Origin: an uncultured Clostridia bacterium
GTDB taxonomy: Bacteria; Bacillota; Clostridia; TANB77; CAG-465
Length of the DNA: 64,000 nt
Direction of reading: 5' to 3'
Assembly (NCBI GenBank): GCA_934130595.1
Contig: CAKOYF010000001.1
Span: 1 to 64,000, forward strand
The notes under the pieces were generated by a model that saw only the letters and a list, made by a program, of their open reading frames with translations, had not been told where the DNA came from and searched no databases. A program made the translations under genes and the position numbers. This document shows positions 25,061 through 33,107 of the stretch, piece after piece (position 1 is the first letter of the stretch; every line of letters begins with the position of its first letter).

Positions 25061-25426
25061 ATGGATATTTTTATTGAATATGGAAAAGTATTTTTAACTG
25101 GTGGATTAATATGTACACTAGGTCAAATATTAATAGACAAAACAAAAATAACTCCTGCTAGAATTCTTACTCTTTTTGTAACACTAGGAGTAATACTAGG
25201 TTTTTTAGGTCTATATGAACCTATATTTAACTTTGGTAAATGCGGTGCAACTGTACCTATATCTGGATTTGGTTATTCATTATATAAAGGAACTGTTAAA
25301 GGAATAGCTGAACATGGTTTTATTGGGATTTTTACTGGAGGAATTTCAGCTACAGCAGGAGGAATAGCTGCAGCTATAGTATTTGGCTTCCTTGCCTCTT
25401 TATTTGCTAAGCCAACAATAAAATAA
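25061..25426 (+). CDS. spoVAE: Stage V sporulation protein AE (SpoVAEb type)
   Basis: A 121-residue membrane protein with four hydrophobic segments. It is the third component of the dipicolinate channel. It shares the motif pattern of SpoVAC: FLTGGLICTLGQIL near the start and CGATVPISGFGYSL in the middle. It begins five bases after spoVAD, so the three genes form one operon. No spoVAF or gerA-like gene follows; instead two small coat-like genes start 76 bases downstream from a possible separate promoter. Confidence 0.95.
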   Translation: MDIFIEYGKVFLTGGLICTLGQILIDKTKITPARILTLFVTLGVILGFLGLYEPIFNFGKCGATVPISGFGYSLYKGTVKGIAEHGFIGIFTGGISATAGGIAAAIVFGFLASLFAKPTIK

Positions 25427-25444
25427 AAAACATTTCAAATAAGT

Positions 25445-25474
25445 GTATAAAACTAATGAAATATTCAAATACTA
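25445..25474 (+). promoter_or_regulatory. Candidate sigma-G promoter of the coat-F-like pair
   Basis: GTATA at 25445-25449, 18 bases, AATACTA at 25468-25474: a perfect -35 and six of seven -10 positions of the known sigma-G consensus. It lies about 30 bases before the ATG. Confidence 0.45.
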
Positions 25475-25502
25475 TATGTAGTGATTTAAAAGGAGGTTAT
25501 TT

Positions 25503-25685
25503 ATGAATAGTTTAAATCAAATAGAAATCCAAAATATCAGACACATTTGTGGTCATGCAACAGAGTTTTGTACCAAAATAAATTATTATAAGACTCTAAC
25601 TTCAGATTCAAATGTTACAACTGTACTTGATGATATATGTACAGAATGTACAAATTTAAAATCTGAATTGTGTAATATGTTGTGA
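25503..25685 (+). CDS. Small coat-F-like protein
   Basis: A 60-residue helical protein (NQIEIQNIRHICGHATEF). The N-terminal pattern NQxEIQNxRHxxG recalls the small clostridial proteins annotated as coat F-domain or spore coat proteins. Here it is unusually Cys-rich (six Cys), which may allow disulfide crosslinking in the coat. AGGAGG precedes the ATG. The next gene starts 11 bases later and encodes the usual partner type. Placement after spoVAC-AD-AE supports a spore role. Family assignment comes from recognising the pattern, not from a search. Confidence 0.7.
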   Translation: MNSLNQIEIQNIRHICGHATEFCTKINYYKTLTSDSNVTTVLDDICTECTNLKSELCNML

Positions 25686-25696
25686 GGTGAATAAAA

Positions 25697-25942
25697 ATGA
25701 CAGAGAAAACTGGTATAAGTGATGTACTATCTACTTTAAATAGTATTATAACAATGCTAGACTATAGCATTCAACAATCAAATGATAAAAATTTTAGAGA
25801 TACTTTAATAACTTCTAGAAATTCACTAGAAAACTATCAATGGCAAATATATTTAATTGCTAAAGAAAAAGGATATTATGTACCCGCTGCTCCAGCAGGG
25901 CAAGCAGATATCGAGCAAGTAAAAAATGCCATAGGATGTTAA
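25697..25942 (+). CDS. Spore coat protein, CotF-like
   Basis: An 81-residue helical protein. The middle (DTLITSRNSLENYQWQIY then LIAKEKGYYVPA) matches the pattern of clostridial CotF-like proteins: a helical hairpin followed by AxxKGYYxPA and a short C-terminal region. GAGGTG precedes the ATG, 11 bases after the companion gene. The two should be co-expressed. An intrinsic terminator follows at once. The family is likely; the location in the spore is inferred. Confidence 0.78.
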   Translation: MTEKTGISDVLSTLNSIITMLDYSIQQSNDKNFRDTLITSRNSLENYQWQIYLIAKEKGYYVPAAPAGQADIEQVKNAIGC

Positions 25943-25948
25943 AAAAAA

Positions 25949-25987
25949 GCTTACCTTTAATTTTAATTAAGGGTAAGCATTTTTTTG
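25949..25987 (+). terminator. Intrinsic terminator of the coat-like pair
   Basis: Stem GCTTACC / GGTAAGC extended by TTTAATT/AATTAAG, then a T run. It also sits at the end of the convergent gene at 25988. Confidence 0.9.
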
Positions 25988-26446
25988 TTATAAAGAAGGT
26001 TCACTTCTTTCAATTTTTTGTTTAACTTCTGGTTCTGTTTGAACCTCTTTTTCAGCAAGCTCAATTTTTTCTTTACTTGGCTCAGATTTCTCTTTTGACA
26101 TATTCTTGCTATCAAGTATAGGATTTAATTGATATTTAATGAAAAAGTCTAAGTACATATCTGTTGCTTCTTTTTTAGTTTTCTTTTTCTTCTTTTTTAA
26201 ACTATCAGTAGTTGATACAACATAGAAATCTCCATTTTCATAAAGTAATTGTTCTTTACCATCTGTAAAAACAATATAATTGTCTTTAGGTAATTCTATT
26301 TCATCAATTTTATTTAAGAAATCAACTGTTACACTTGCTTCTTCTTTTAAAGCTTCTTTTTGTTTTGCAGAAAGCTTTTCATCCATAGACTTTAAAACTT
26401 CTTTTCTAAAGCTTTCTTCTAAAAAATCCTTTTCATCTTCTCTCAT
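25988..26446 (-). CDS. Hypothetical charged cytoplasmic protein
   Basis: A 152-residue protein rich in Lys and Glu, with no membrane segment. An N-terminal helix (EDEKDFLEESFRKEVLKSMD) is followed by a compact central part (PKDNYIVFTDGKEQLLYENG then DFYVVST), a run of six Lys, and a low-complexity Glu/Lys/Ser tail. I do not recognise it. GGAGGAATAGTT precedes the ATG. It starts 11 bases after mrnC in the same direction and is probably cotranscribed. The tail suggests disorder; the central segment may be a small beta domain. Confidence 0.65.
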   Translation of the reverse strand: MREDEKDFLEESFRKEVLKSMDEKLSAKQKEALKEEASVTVDFLNKIDEIELPKDNYIVFTDGKEQLLYENGDFYVVSTTDSLKKKKKKTKKEATDMYLDFFIKYQLNPILDSKNMSKEKSEPSKEKIELAEKEVQTEPEVKQKIERSEPSL

Positions 26447-26457
26447 AACTATTCCTC

Positions 26458-26853
26458 CTATTTAAAAAAGTTAATGCATTCTTTTACTATTTTATCTAGT
26501 CTTTCATTATTTTTAGTAACATATAAATATCCTATCAAGCATTCAAATCCTGTTGCCTTTTTATATTCTATAACGTCAACATGTTTTGATACAGTTGCTA
26601 TATTTGTATTTCTTCCTCTTTTATATACTGCTATTTCTTCTTCTGTTAGTGATTCCATTAAGTAATCAATTAACTGAGCTTGTCCTTTAGCACTAACATA
26701 TTTTATAGATAATCTATGTAATGCACCAGTCTTAGCCGTAGAAACACTTGCTAAATATGTTCTTATATACACATTATACACAGCATCTCCTATGAATGCT
26801 AAAGTCTGTGCTGGAATAGTTTGAACATCTATATTTTTTATATATTCATCCAT
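26458..26853 (-). CDS. mrnC: Mini-ribonuclease III
   Basis: A 131-residue RNase III catalytic domain without the double-stranded RNA-binding domain. It processes 23S rRNA precursor in Firmicutes. The core motif LAFIGDAVYNVYIR carries the acidic active-site Asp, and GFECLIGYLY the second acidic position. Length and motif order match the family. In many genomes mrnC lies beside cysS; here no synthetase is adjacent and a charged hypothetical follows. A divergent membrane protein gene begins at 27000. Confidence 0.93.
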   Translation of the reverse strand: MDEYIKNIDVQTIPAQTLAFIGDAVYNVYIRTYLASVSTAKTGALHRLSIKYVSAKGQAQLIDYLMESLTEEEIAVYKRGRNTNIATVSKHVDVIEYKKATGFECLIGYLYVTKNNERLDKIVKECINFFK

Positions 26854-26947
26854 AATATTCTCCTGTTTATATACATAATATTATATATTAAAATTCGTTT
26901 ATTTGCAAGTATTATGATTATATCTAGGCAATTAACTTTAGTATAAA

Positions 26948-26976
26948 TTGACTTTATAAAAAATATATAATATAAT
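26948..26976 (+). promoter_or_regulatory. Sigma-A promoter of the membrane protein gene at 27000
   Basis: TTGACT at 26948-26953, 17 bases, TATAAT at 26971-26976, then AAGAGGTG before the ATG. Confidence 0.85.
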
Positions 26977-26999
26977 ACATCTCAAAGAGGTGTTTAAAA

Positions 27000-27446
27000 A
27001 TGAATAAAAATATAGAGCAAAAACCAAAGAAAAATCTCACTATAAAAATAGTTTCAGCATTTTTGATATTGCTTGCTTTTTTATATGTATTTATAATAAT
27101 TAACACAAAAAATTATTCTCTTGTTTCAGGAGTAATTGGAATAGTATTACTAATACTTACAATGAATATCGCAAATGTAATAAAAATTAATAAAGAGAAA
27201 GTAAAATTATTTTCAATAATATCAATAGTACTTTGTATAATATCTATTCCACTAGTATTTAAACAAATTATATTTTCATATGTACTAGTAGTACCAGCAT
27301 TCATCTTTTCAAAAAGAGCTATGCAAAAAGATAGTAGACAAGTACTTACAAAAATATCATTTTTCTTATCTGCCTTAATGTTAGTATTCTACTTAGCATT
27401 TTCAATTATTGGCGGAATTTCAAATGTAATAACTATATCTAAATAA
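27000..27446 (+). CDS. Small membrane protein, unknown function
   Basis: A 148-residue protein. A basic N-terminus (NKNIEQKPKKNLTIK) is followed by four or five hydrophobic segments (about 17-36, 40-58, 68-86, 87-103 and 117-142). The overall shape resembles DUF4190-type small membrane proteins, but no diagnostic motif is visible. It is monocistronic: a near-consensus promoter lies 24 bases upstream and an intrinsic terminator directly after the stop. It converges with groEL. Confidence 0.75.
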   Translation: MNKNIEQKPKKNLTIKIVSAFLILLAFLYVFIIINTKNYSLVSGVIGIVLLILTMNIANVIKINKEKVKLFSIISIVLCIISIPLVFKQIIFSYVLVVPAFIFSKRAMQKDSRQVLTKISFFLSALMLVFYLAFSIIGGISNVITISK

Positions 27447-27452
27447 AACAAG

Positions 27453-27478
27453 AAGGGACCTTATAAGTCCCTTTTTTT
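27453..27478 (+). terminator. Intrinsic terminator after the 148-aa membrane protein gene
   Basis: Stem AAGGGAC / GTCCCTT then seven T residues. It also forms the boundary with convergent groEL. Confidence 0.9.
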
Positions 27479-29054
27479 ATTTATCATTATCTATATTGCA
27501 TATTGCTGCATCTGTGGTAAGTATCATAGAAGAAATAGACACTGCATTTTCTAAAGCTGTTCTTGTTACTTTAGTTGGATCTATAATCCCCTCTTCTTTC
27601 ATATTAACAAAAGTATTAGTATTAGCATTATATCCAATCTTATTATTTTCTTTAACCTTTTCTACTATAATATCTCCATTTTGACCAGCATTTTCAGCTA
27701 TATAATATAATGGTTTTTCTAGTGCTTTTAATACTATGTTTCCACCTATTCTTTCTTCTTCTCTTAAACTATTTACAAATCCTTTTACTTCATTTTGTAC
27801 TATCATATATGCTGTTCCACCGCCATCTACTATTCCTTCTTCAATAGCAGCTCTAGTAGCAGATAAAGCATCTTCAATTCTAAGTTTTTTCTCGTTTAAT
27901 TCTGTTTGAGTTGCAGCCCCAACTTCAATAACCGCAACTCCTCCTAACAATCTAGCTAGTCTTTTTCTTAGTCTTTTAACTTCACTTTCTTGACTTTCAA
28001 GTAAAATATTATTTTTTATCTCTTCTATTTTTTCACTTATGTTTTCGTCTTTTCCTTTTCCTCTTAAAATAATTGTACTATCTTTAGTAACTTTTATGCT
28101 TTTTGCACTTCCTAAGTCTTCCAGCTTTACATCTTTTAAATCTACTTGTATCTCTTCATCTAAAAACTTTCCACCTGTTGCTATTGCTATATCTTCTAGT
28201 ATTTCTCTTCTTCCTTCTCCAAAACTTGGAGCCTTTATTGCTATAGAATTAAAGTTTCCTCTCATCTTATTAACTATTAATGTAGCTAAAGCTTCACCTT
28301 CTATATCTTCAACAATAAAAACAAGCGGTCTATTAGTGCTTGATACTTTTTCTATTATAGGGAGTATATCTTGAACATTAGTTATTTTTTTATTTGTAAT
28401 TAATATGTATGGATTTTCAAGACTTTCTTCCATTTTCACATTATCTTCTACCATGTATGACGAAATATATCCACTATCTATTCTTAATCCCTCAACTATA
28501 TTTAGTTTTGTTTCACTAGTCTTAGATTCATCTACTGTAATTATTCCCTCTTTTCCAATCATATCTATTGCATTATATATTAAGTTTCCTATTGTTATAT
28601 CTCCAGATGAAATAATTGCTACTTCTTTTATTTGCTCATTTGATTCAACACTTTTAGATATCTTTTTAATGATTTTCACAGATTCTTTTAAAGTCTTATT
28701 CATTCCATTTCTAATGTGAACAGGATTTGCTCCAGCTGTTATATTTTTCATTCCTTCTTTTACCATACTATATGCAAGTACTGTAGCTGTAGTTGTTCCA
28801 TCTCCTGCAATATCATTAGTTTTTAAGGCTACTTCTTTTAACAATTCAGCACCTAAGTTTTCAACCTCATCTTCTAAAACAACTTCTTTTGCTATTGATA
28901 CACCATCATTTATTATTACAGGAGATGAGTATTCACTTTTTAAAGCAACATTTTTTCCTTTTGGACCAAGAGTTATATTTACAGCATTAGCTAGTTTTTC
29001 GACTCCTCTTAATATTGCCTCTTTAGCATCGTTTCCATATAATATTTTTTTCAT
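27477..29054 (-). CDS. groEL: Chaperonin GroEL (divergent copy)
   Basis: A 525-residue group I chaperonin. It keeps VNITLGPKGKNVALK, TNDIAGDGTTTATVLA (with the catalytic Asp), ALATLIVNKMRG and the equatorial ATRAAIEEGIVDGGG, where the usual AGGG is DGGG. It lacks the C-terminal Gly-Gly-Met tail; the protein ends CNIDNDK. Apical-domain residues differ from typical sequences (KAPSFGEGRREILEDIAIAT). It forms a two-gene unit with groES, ten bases upstream. No CIRCE inverted repeat or CtsR box is visible before groES. It is either the sole but fast-evolving chaperonin or a second specialised copy. Confidence 0.93.
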   Translation of the reverse strand: MKKILYGNDAKEAILRGVEKLANAVNITLGPKGKNVALKSEYSSPVIINDGVSIAKEVVLEDEVENLGAELLKEVALKTNDIAGDGTTTATVLAYSMVKEGMKNITAGANPVHIRNGMNKTLKESVKIIKKISKSVESNEQIKEVAIISSGDITIGNLIYNAIDMIGKEGIITVDESKTSETKLNIVEGLRIDSGYISSYMVEDNVKMEESLENPYILITNKKITNVQDILPIIEKVSSTNRPLVFIVEDIEGEALATLIVNKMRGNFNSIAIKAPSFGEGRREILEDIAIATGGKFLDEEIQVDLKDVKLEDLGSAKSIKVTKDSTIILRGKGKDENISEKIEEIKNNILLESQESEVKRLRKRLARLLGGVAVIEVGAATQTELNEKKLRIEDALSATRAAIEEGIVDGGGTAYMIVQNEVKGFVNSLREEERIGGNIVLKALEKPLYYIAENAGQNGDIIVEKVKENNKIGYNANTNTFVNMKEEGIIDPTKVTRTALENAVSISSMILTTDAAICNIDNDK

Positions 29055-29064
29055 AATTCCCCTC

Positions 29065-29316
29065 CTATATTATTGCAAGAACATCTTTTTCATCTAATAC
29101 AAAGTATTCGTTACTCTCATATATTATTTTTCTAGCATTAATATCATTATATATAACTTTATCCCCAACTTTAACATCCTTTACTTCATTACCAATACTT
29201 ATGACATTACCAATTAAATTTAATGAATTAGTACTTTTAATTATTATGCCATTTTTTTCATATTCATTTTTATCACTTGACTCTAATATTATGTTTCTTC
29301 CTATGCTTTTTAACAT
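29065..29316 (-). CDS. groES: Co-chaperonin GroES (short, divergent)
   Basis: An 83-residue co-chaperonin, roughly ten residues shorter than usual. It begins MLKSIGRNIILES where typical proteins have the P-L-G-D-R-V start. The mobile loop reads KNGIIIKSTNS with a hydrophobic tripeptide III in place of IVL. The core GNVISIGNEVKDVKVGDKVIY and the C-terminal YFVLDEKDVLAII fit the family. The roof loop region appears shortened. AGGAGGG lies upstream. It forms an operon with groEL. Function as a ring cap is expected, though partner specificity may differ. Confidence 0.9.
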   Translation of the reverse strand: MLKSIGRNIILESSDKNEYEKNGIIIKSTNSLNLIGNVISIGNEVKDVKVGDKVIYNDINARKIIYESNEYFVLDEKDVLAII

Positions 29317-29464
29317 ATTTTATCCCTCCTAATAATATATATTCAGAAAGAATAATTTTTATACATAAAAAATAAGAAGTTTGTTATTTTTAAATATTAT
29401 GTTATTATTCACGCAATACCTATTATAATTAATATTAATCAGTATATTACCATTCATTTCCCAC

Positions 29465-29496
29465 AAAAAAATAACACCTACATAAAGTAAGTGTTA
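29465..29496 (-). terminator. Intrinsic terminator of the scpA-region transcript
   Basis: Ten-bp stem TAACACTTAC / GTAGGTGTTA with one G-T pair and seven T residues, ten bases past the stop of the 57-aa gene. Confidence 0.88.
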
Positions 29497-29505
29497 CAAT
29501 GTATT

Positions 29506-29679
29506 CTATTTATTTTTCTCTCTATTTTCTTTTAAAAACTCTGGAATATTTGGATATACCTCTTCCTTTTTTAATTCTATATCTTTCGTTTCTTCATTTA
29601 TTATTTTTATCCAATTTTTGGTATATTTTTCAATATTATCCCATCCTGTATCATCAAATCCTTTAAATTTTTCTTCCAT
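29506..29679 (-). CDS. Small conserved-looking protein downstream of scpA
   Basis: A 57-residue frame starting at ATG 29677-29679, with GAGG seven bases upstream. The product is charged and helical: MEEKFKGFDDTGWDNIEKYT, then NWIKIINEETKDIELKKEEV and a proline-containing tail (YPNIPEFLKENREKNK). It starts 30 bases after scpA and is followed directly by a terminator, as expected for the last gene of the operon. scpB is the usual neighbour of scpA, but this product does not resemble ScpB. Function unknown. Confidence 0.68.
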   Translation of the reverse strand: MEEKFKGFDDTGWDNIEKYTKNWIKIINEETKDIELKKEEVYPNIPEFLKENREKNK

Positions 29680-29709
29680 AATTCTGCCTCAAAACATCAA
29701 ATATTTTTC

Positions 29710-30498
29710 CTAATAATTTAGAGTTGTTGTATCTATATTTATATCGCAATCATTTTTCTTTATAACATTGATATCTGAAAACAAGTATTTTTGCTCTATA
29801 TCAACTTGTTTCATTCTTCCAAGTTCTAGCACTCCTAAAAATGCTGTAACTATTTCTACATTATCACAAGATGAATTAAAGACATTATTAAATACCATGT
29901 TATTATTTTTATTTAAATATCCAACGATTTGTTTTACTTTATCTTGTACTGTGTATTTTTCATACACAGCAATTTTTTCAATTTCTTTTGCTTTTCTATT
30001 TATCTTATTTTCATTTCTATATAATATATCTGAATAAGTATTAAATATATCTCTTGGTGAAAATTTTTCTCCTGTATATTCAATTTTCTTTTTAAATTTT
30101 ATTTTCTCAAAAGACTTAACAAAAGATCCAAAGTTTTCTTTATACATTTCATATATTTTTTCTGATGCTTGCTTATATATTTTATATTGTGATAGTCTAC
30201 GTAATAGTTCTTCTTCTGAAATTTGCTCTTCTTCTTCGTTTTCTTCTAATTCAGGTAACAATTTACGTGCTTTAATATCTAGTAATGTAGCTGCCATTAC
30301 TACAAATTCTGAAGCCACCTCAATATTTTTTTCATTCATTTCTTGAAGATAAGCTACATATTCATCTGTTAGCTCACTTAAAGAAATTTCAAAAATATTC
30401 TTTTTATTTTTTGAAATCAAATATAACAATAAATCTAGAGGTCCTTCAAAATTTTTTATATTAAATTTGAAATCTTCTATTTTTTCTATACTTGCCAT
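29710..30498 (-). CDS. scpA: Segregation and condensation protein A
   Basis: A 262-residue kleisin that, with Smc and ScpB, condenses and segregates chromosomes. The N-terminus has the family block FEGPLDLLLYLISKNKKNIF and ISLSELTDEYVAYLQ. The acidic middle (ELEENEEEEQISEEELLRRL) and the C-terminal winged-helix segment (VVTAFLGVLELGRMKQVDIE-type) are as expected. It begins one base after deoD ends, so it is cotranscribed. scpB is not adjacent. Confidence 0.95.
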   Translation of the reverse strand: MASIEKIEDFKFNIKNFEGPLDLLLYLISKNKKNIFEISLSELTDEYVAYLQEMNEKNIEVASEFVVMAATLLDIKARKLLPELEENEEEEQISEEELLRRLSQYKIYKQASEKIYEMYKENFGSFVKSFEKIKFKKKIEYTGEKFSPRDIFNTYSDILYRNENKINRKAKEIEKIAVYEKYTVQDKVKQIVGYLNKNNNMVFNNVFNSSCDNVEIVTAFLGVLELGRMKQVDIEQKYLFSDINVIKKNDCDINIDTTTLNY

Positions 30499-30499
30499 T

Positions 30500-31249
30500 T
30501 TATTTTCTTTCCTTTTCTAATTCTACTGCAATGTCTAAAGCAAGCTCAATCATTTGATTTAATCCTGTTTGTCTTTGCTCAGCTGGTACAGATATTCCTC
30601 TTAGTAGTTTATCTGTAACTGTAAATAGTGCAAGAGCGTTTTTATTTGCAACTATAGCATTTGTATATAATGCAAGTGTTTCCATTTCTACACCCATTGC
30701 TCCTTGTTTTGACATTTTTTCTAGTAATCTATGCTCCATATAAAATGTATCAGAAGTATAAACAGTACCTATCTTTATATTATTCATATCTTTGCTTTTT
30801 TCTTTTGCTATATCTAATAAGTGCTCCGATGCAACAGGATATACATCATATTCGTTAGCTTCAATATAGTTTGAATCTGTAAGGACATCTGTTGCTATTA
30901 CTATATCTCCTAGTTCGACAGATTTACATTCTTCACTTGCATTATCATTATCTAAAGATCCAGCACTTCCTATTCTAATAATATTATCTACATCATATCC
31001 TTCAAATAATTCCTTAGAATATATTCCCATAGAAGGTACACCCATACCACTACCTTGTACTGATATTGTAACTCCTTTATATTTTCCAGTATATCCTAGC
31101 ATTCCTCTAACATCGTTATATAATTTAGCATCTTCTAAAAAATTTTCTGCTATATATTTTGCTCTTAAAGGATCACCTGGCATTAAAACTGTTTTTGCTA
31201 TTTCTCCCATTTTTGCATTATTATGTGGTGTTGGCACGTTTATTTTCAT
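30500..31249 (-). CDS. deoD: Purine-nucleoside phosphorylase DeoD
   Basis: A 249-residue trimeric/hexameric-type phosphorylase that splits purine nucleosides with phosphate for base salvage. Family signatures are TPHNNAKMGEIAKTVLMPGD, RGMLGYTGKYKG, VQGSGMGVPSMGIYS, and GAMGVEMETLALYT near the active site. The start at 31247-31249 has GGAGG upstream; an in-frame TTG five codons earlier overlaps that site and is rejected. It is followed immediately by scpA, an uncommon pairing that probably reflects cotranscription rather than shared function. Confidence 0.95.
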   Translation of the reverse strand: MKINVPTPHNNAKMGEIAKTVLMPGDPLRAKYIAENFLEDAKLYNDVRGMLGYTGKYKGVTISVQGSGMGVPSMGIYSKELFEGYDVDNIIRIGSAGSLDNDNASEECKSVELGDIVIATDVLTDSNYIEANEYDVYPVASEHLLDIAKEKSKDMNNIKIGTVYTSDTFYMEHRLLEKMSKQGAMGVEMETLALYTNAIVANKNALALFTVTDKLLRGISVPAEQRQTGLNQMIELALDIAVELEKERK

Positions 31250-31319
31250 CTCTATCTCCTCCAAAATATATTTAGATTATATACTTTATCTTATTTTTTT
31301 GCAAGGAAAAACATATATA

Positions 31320-31730
31320 TTAATAATTAGATGCTCTAAAGCCTCTTCTATATAGATATGCTTTTTGTTTTAGGGGTTCCATATTTTTAAGTTTTCCTTT
31401 TAAAAGCTTATCTATTAATTTATTTTCATAATCACAATTATCTAGTTCTTCTAATTTTTCAGATAATATTTCTTTGTTTATTCCCTTTTGAATAAGTTTC
31501 ATTCTTATTTCATATTTTGAATACTTAGGAATATTTATACACTGTCTAATGTATGCTTCAACGTACTTTTCATCATTAATATATCCTATACTTTTTAAGT
31601 ATTCTGTTACTTGAACTATTATATCTTCTTCTACATTTAGTTTTCTTAATTTATTTTTTACTTCTTCTTCTGTTCTTAATGCTAATACTAAATATCTTAC
31701 AGCTTTTTCTTTGGCTGTTTCATAATCCAT
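31320..31730 (-). CDS. recX: RecX, regulator of RecA
   Basis: A 136-residue helical-repeat protein that limits RecA filament activity. Visible blocks are RYLVLALRTEEEVKNKLRK, GYINDEKYVEAYIRQ and the C-terminal AYLYRRGF. It is short (many homologues exceed 150 residues), but all three repeats seem represented. AGGAG precedes the ATG. It lies just downstream of recA, separated by an intrinsic terminator, so some readthrough or partial termination probably sets its level, as in other recA-recX pairs. Confidence 0.9.
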   Translation of the reverse strand: MDYETAKEKAVRYLVLALRTEEEVKNKLRKLNVEEDIIVQVTEYLKSIGYINDEKYVEAYIRQCINIPKYSKYEIRMKLIQKGINKEILSEKLEELDNCDYENKLIDKLLKGKLKNMEPLKQKAYLYRRGFRASNY

Positions 31731-31747
31731 TTTTATTCTCCTTCTTT

Positions 31748-31778
31748 AGAAAAAAGACGCATTTTGTGCGTCTTTTTT
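31748..31778 (-). terminator. Intrinsic terminator between recA and recX
   Basis: Stem AAAAGACGCA / TGCGTCTTTT with a short loop and T runs. It lies after the recA stop and just upstream of recX, so it may attenuate recX. Confidence 0.9.
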
Positions 31779-31790
31779 ATTAATCTATTA

Positions 31791-32846
31791 TTATTCATCT
31801 AAAAGTTCTTCTGATTCTTCTTCACTTTCTGAACTTCCAGTCATGCTATTTTCAAAAGCTAAATTGAAATTATCTCTAACTTTTCTTTCTATCTCTTTCA
31901 TAATATCTGGGTTTTGAGTTAAGAATGCTTTAGCATTTTCTCTTCCTTGACCAATTTTTTGACCATTGTATGCAAACCATGCACCACTCTTATCCACAAT
32001 ATTCATATCTGTTGCAAGATCTAGTACACATCCTTCATTAGAAATTCCTTTTCCATATACAATATCAAAAACAGCTTCTCTAAATGGAGGTGCAACTTTG
32101 TTTTTAACTACTTTTACTTTTGTTCTTGTTCCTACAACTTCACCGTTAATTTTTATAGCTTCTTGTTTTCTAACATCAAGTCTTACTGAAGCATAAAATT
32201 TTAAAGCTCTACCACCAGGAGTTGTCTCTGGATTTCCAAACATTATACCTACTTTTTCACGTAATTGGTTAATAAATATTGCAACTGTATTTGATTTATT
32301 TAATACACCTGTTAACTTTCTTAATGCTTGAGACATAAGTCTTGCTTGTAGACCTACATGTGAATCTCCCATTTCTCCATCTATTTCTGCTTTTGGTACA
32401 AGTGCAGCAACAGAGTCTATTGTTATGATATCTACAGCACCACTTCTTACTAGTTGTTCTGCTATTTCTAGTGCTTGCTCTCCAGTATCTGGTTGAGCAA
32501 CAATAAGATTATCTACATCTACTCCCAAATTTCTTGCATATACAGGATCTAAGGCATGCTCAGCATCAATAAATGCAGCAATTCCTCCTTGCTTTTGAGC
32601 TTCTGCTATTGCATGTAAAGCAACTGTTGTTTTTCCTGAAGATTCAGGTCCAAAGATTTCAACAATTCTTCCTCTAGGAAATCCTCCTATTCCAAGAGCT
32701 ATGTCTAAGCTTAAAGCTCCTGATGGAATTGTATCAATAGTTACATCCCCAACTTCTCCTAGTTTCATTACAGCACCTTTTCCAAAATTCTTTTCTATTT
32801 GGGCCATTGCTATATCTAGTGCTTTTTTTCTTTCTTCAGATATCAT
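31791..32846 (-). CDS. recA: Recombinase RecA
   Basis: A 351-residue strand-exchange protein that also activates LexA cleavage. It has Walker A GPESSGKTT, VAQPDTGEQALEI, the L2 region INQLREKVGIMFGNPETTPG and GRALKFYASVRLDVRK. The acidic C-terminus (SSESEEESEELLDE) is typical. The start at 32844-32846 has GGAGG upstream; an ATG seven codons earlier precedes the ribosome binding site and is rejected. A consensus promoter and a perfect LexA box lie upstream, so the gene is SOS-inducible. recX follows after a terminator. Confidence 0.98.
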   Translation of the reverse strand: MISEERKKALDIAMAQIEKNFGKGAVMKLGEVGDVTIDTIPSGALSLDIALGIGGFPRGRIVEIFGPESSGKTTVALHAIAEAQKQGGIAAFIDAEHALDPVYARNLGVDVDNLIVAQPDTGEQALEIAEQLVRSGAVDIITIDSVAALVPKAEIDGEMGDSHVGLQARLMSQALRKLTGVLNKSNTVAIFINQLREKVGIMFGNPETTPGGRALKFYASVRLDVRKQEAIKINGEVVGTRTKVKVVKNKVAPPFREAVFDIVYGKGISNEGCVLDLATDMNIVDKSGAWFAYNGQKIGQGRENAKAFLTQNPDIMKEIERKVRDNFNLAFENSMTGSSESEEESEELLDE

Positions 32847-32870
32847 AATATTTCCTCCTCTTACCATTTA

Positions 32871-32882
32871 GAACGTTTGTTC
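32871..32882 (-). promoter_or_regulatory. LexA (DinR) box of recA
   Basis: GAACAAACGTTC on the minus strand, preceded by C: a perfect match to the known Gram-positive SOS box CGAACRNRYGTTYG core. It lies just downstream of the -10. Confidence 0.92.
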
Positions 32883-32892
32883 GTACAGCTAG

Positions 32893-32921
32893 ATTATACT
32901 ATTATTTTTTTTATTTGTCAA
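32893..32921 (-). promoter_or_regulatory. Sigma-A promoter of recA
   Basis: TTGACA at 32916-32921, 17 bases, TATAAT at 32893-32898, a perfect consensus. Confidence 0.92.
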
Positions 32922-33072
32922 TGCTTATTTTTCAAAAAATTTAATATTAATCTTTGCGTCTTGAACTCTCTACGTTCTACTGTAATTATATTTCTTTACT
33001 TCATTTTTGTAAATAGCTTTTACTACTTTTTTTCTTATCAAAAAATCACTAATTTTGTTAATTTTCATATAC

Positions 33073-33103
33073 AAAAGGAGCAAAATCTATGATCTTGCTC
33101 CTT
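33073..33103 (-). terminator. Probable terminator of the HD-EAL gene
   Basis: Stem AAGGAGCAA / TTGCTCCTT with a weak T run (TTTTG) just past the stop at 33108. The remaining 150 bases up to the recA promoter show nothing else. Confidence 0.6.
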
Positions 33104-33107
33104 ATTT

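Noticed and set aside
29317..29462. CIRCE element upstream of groES
   Set aside because: Searched both strands by eye for TTAGCACTC / GAGTGCTAA; no match or near match found.
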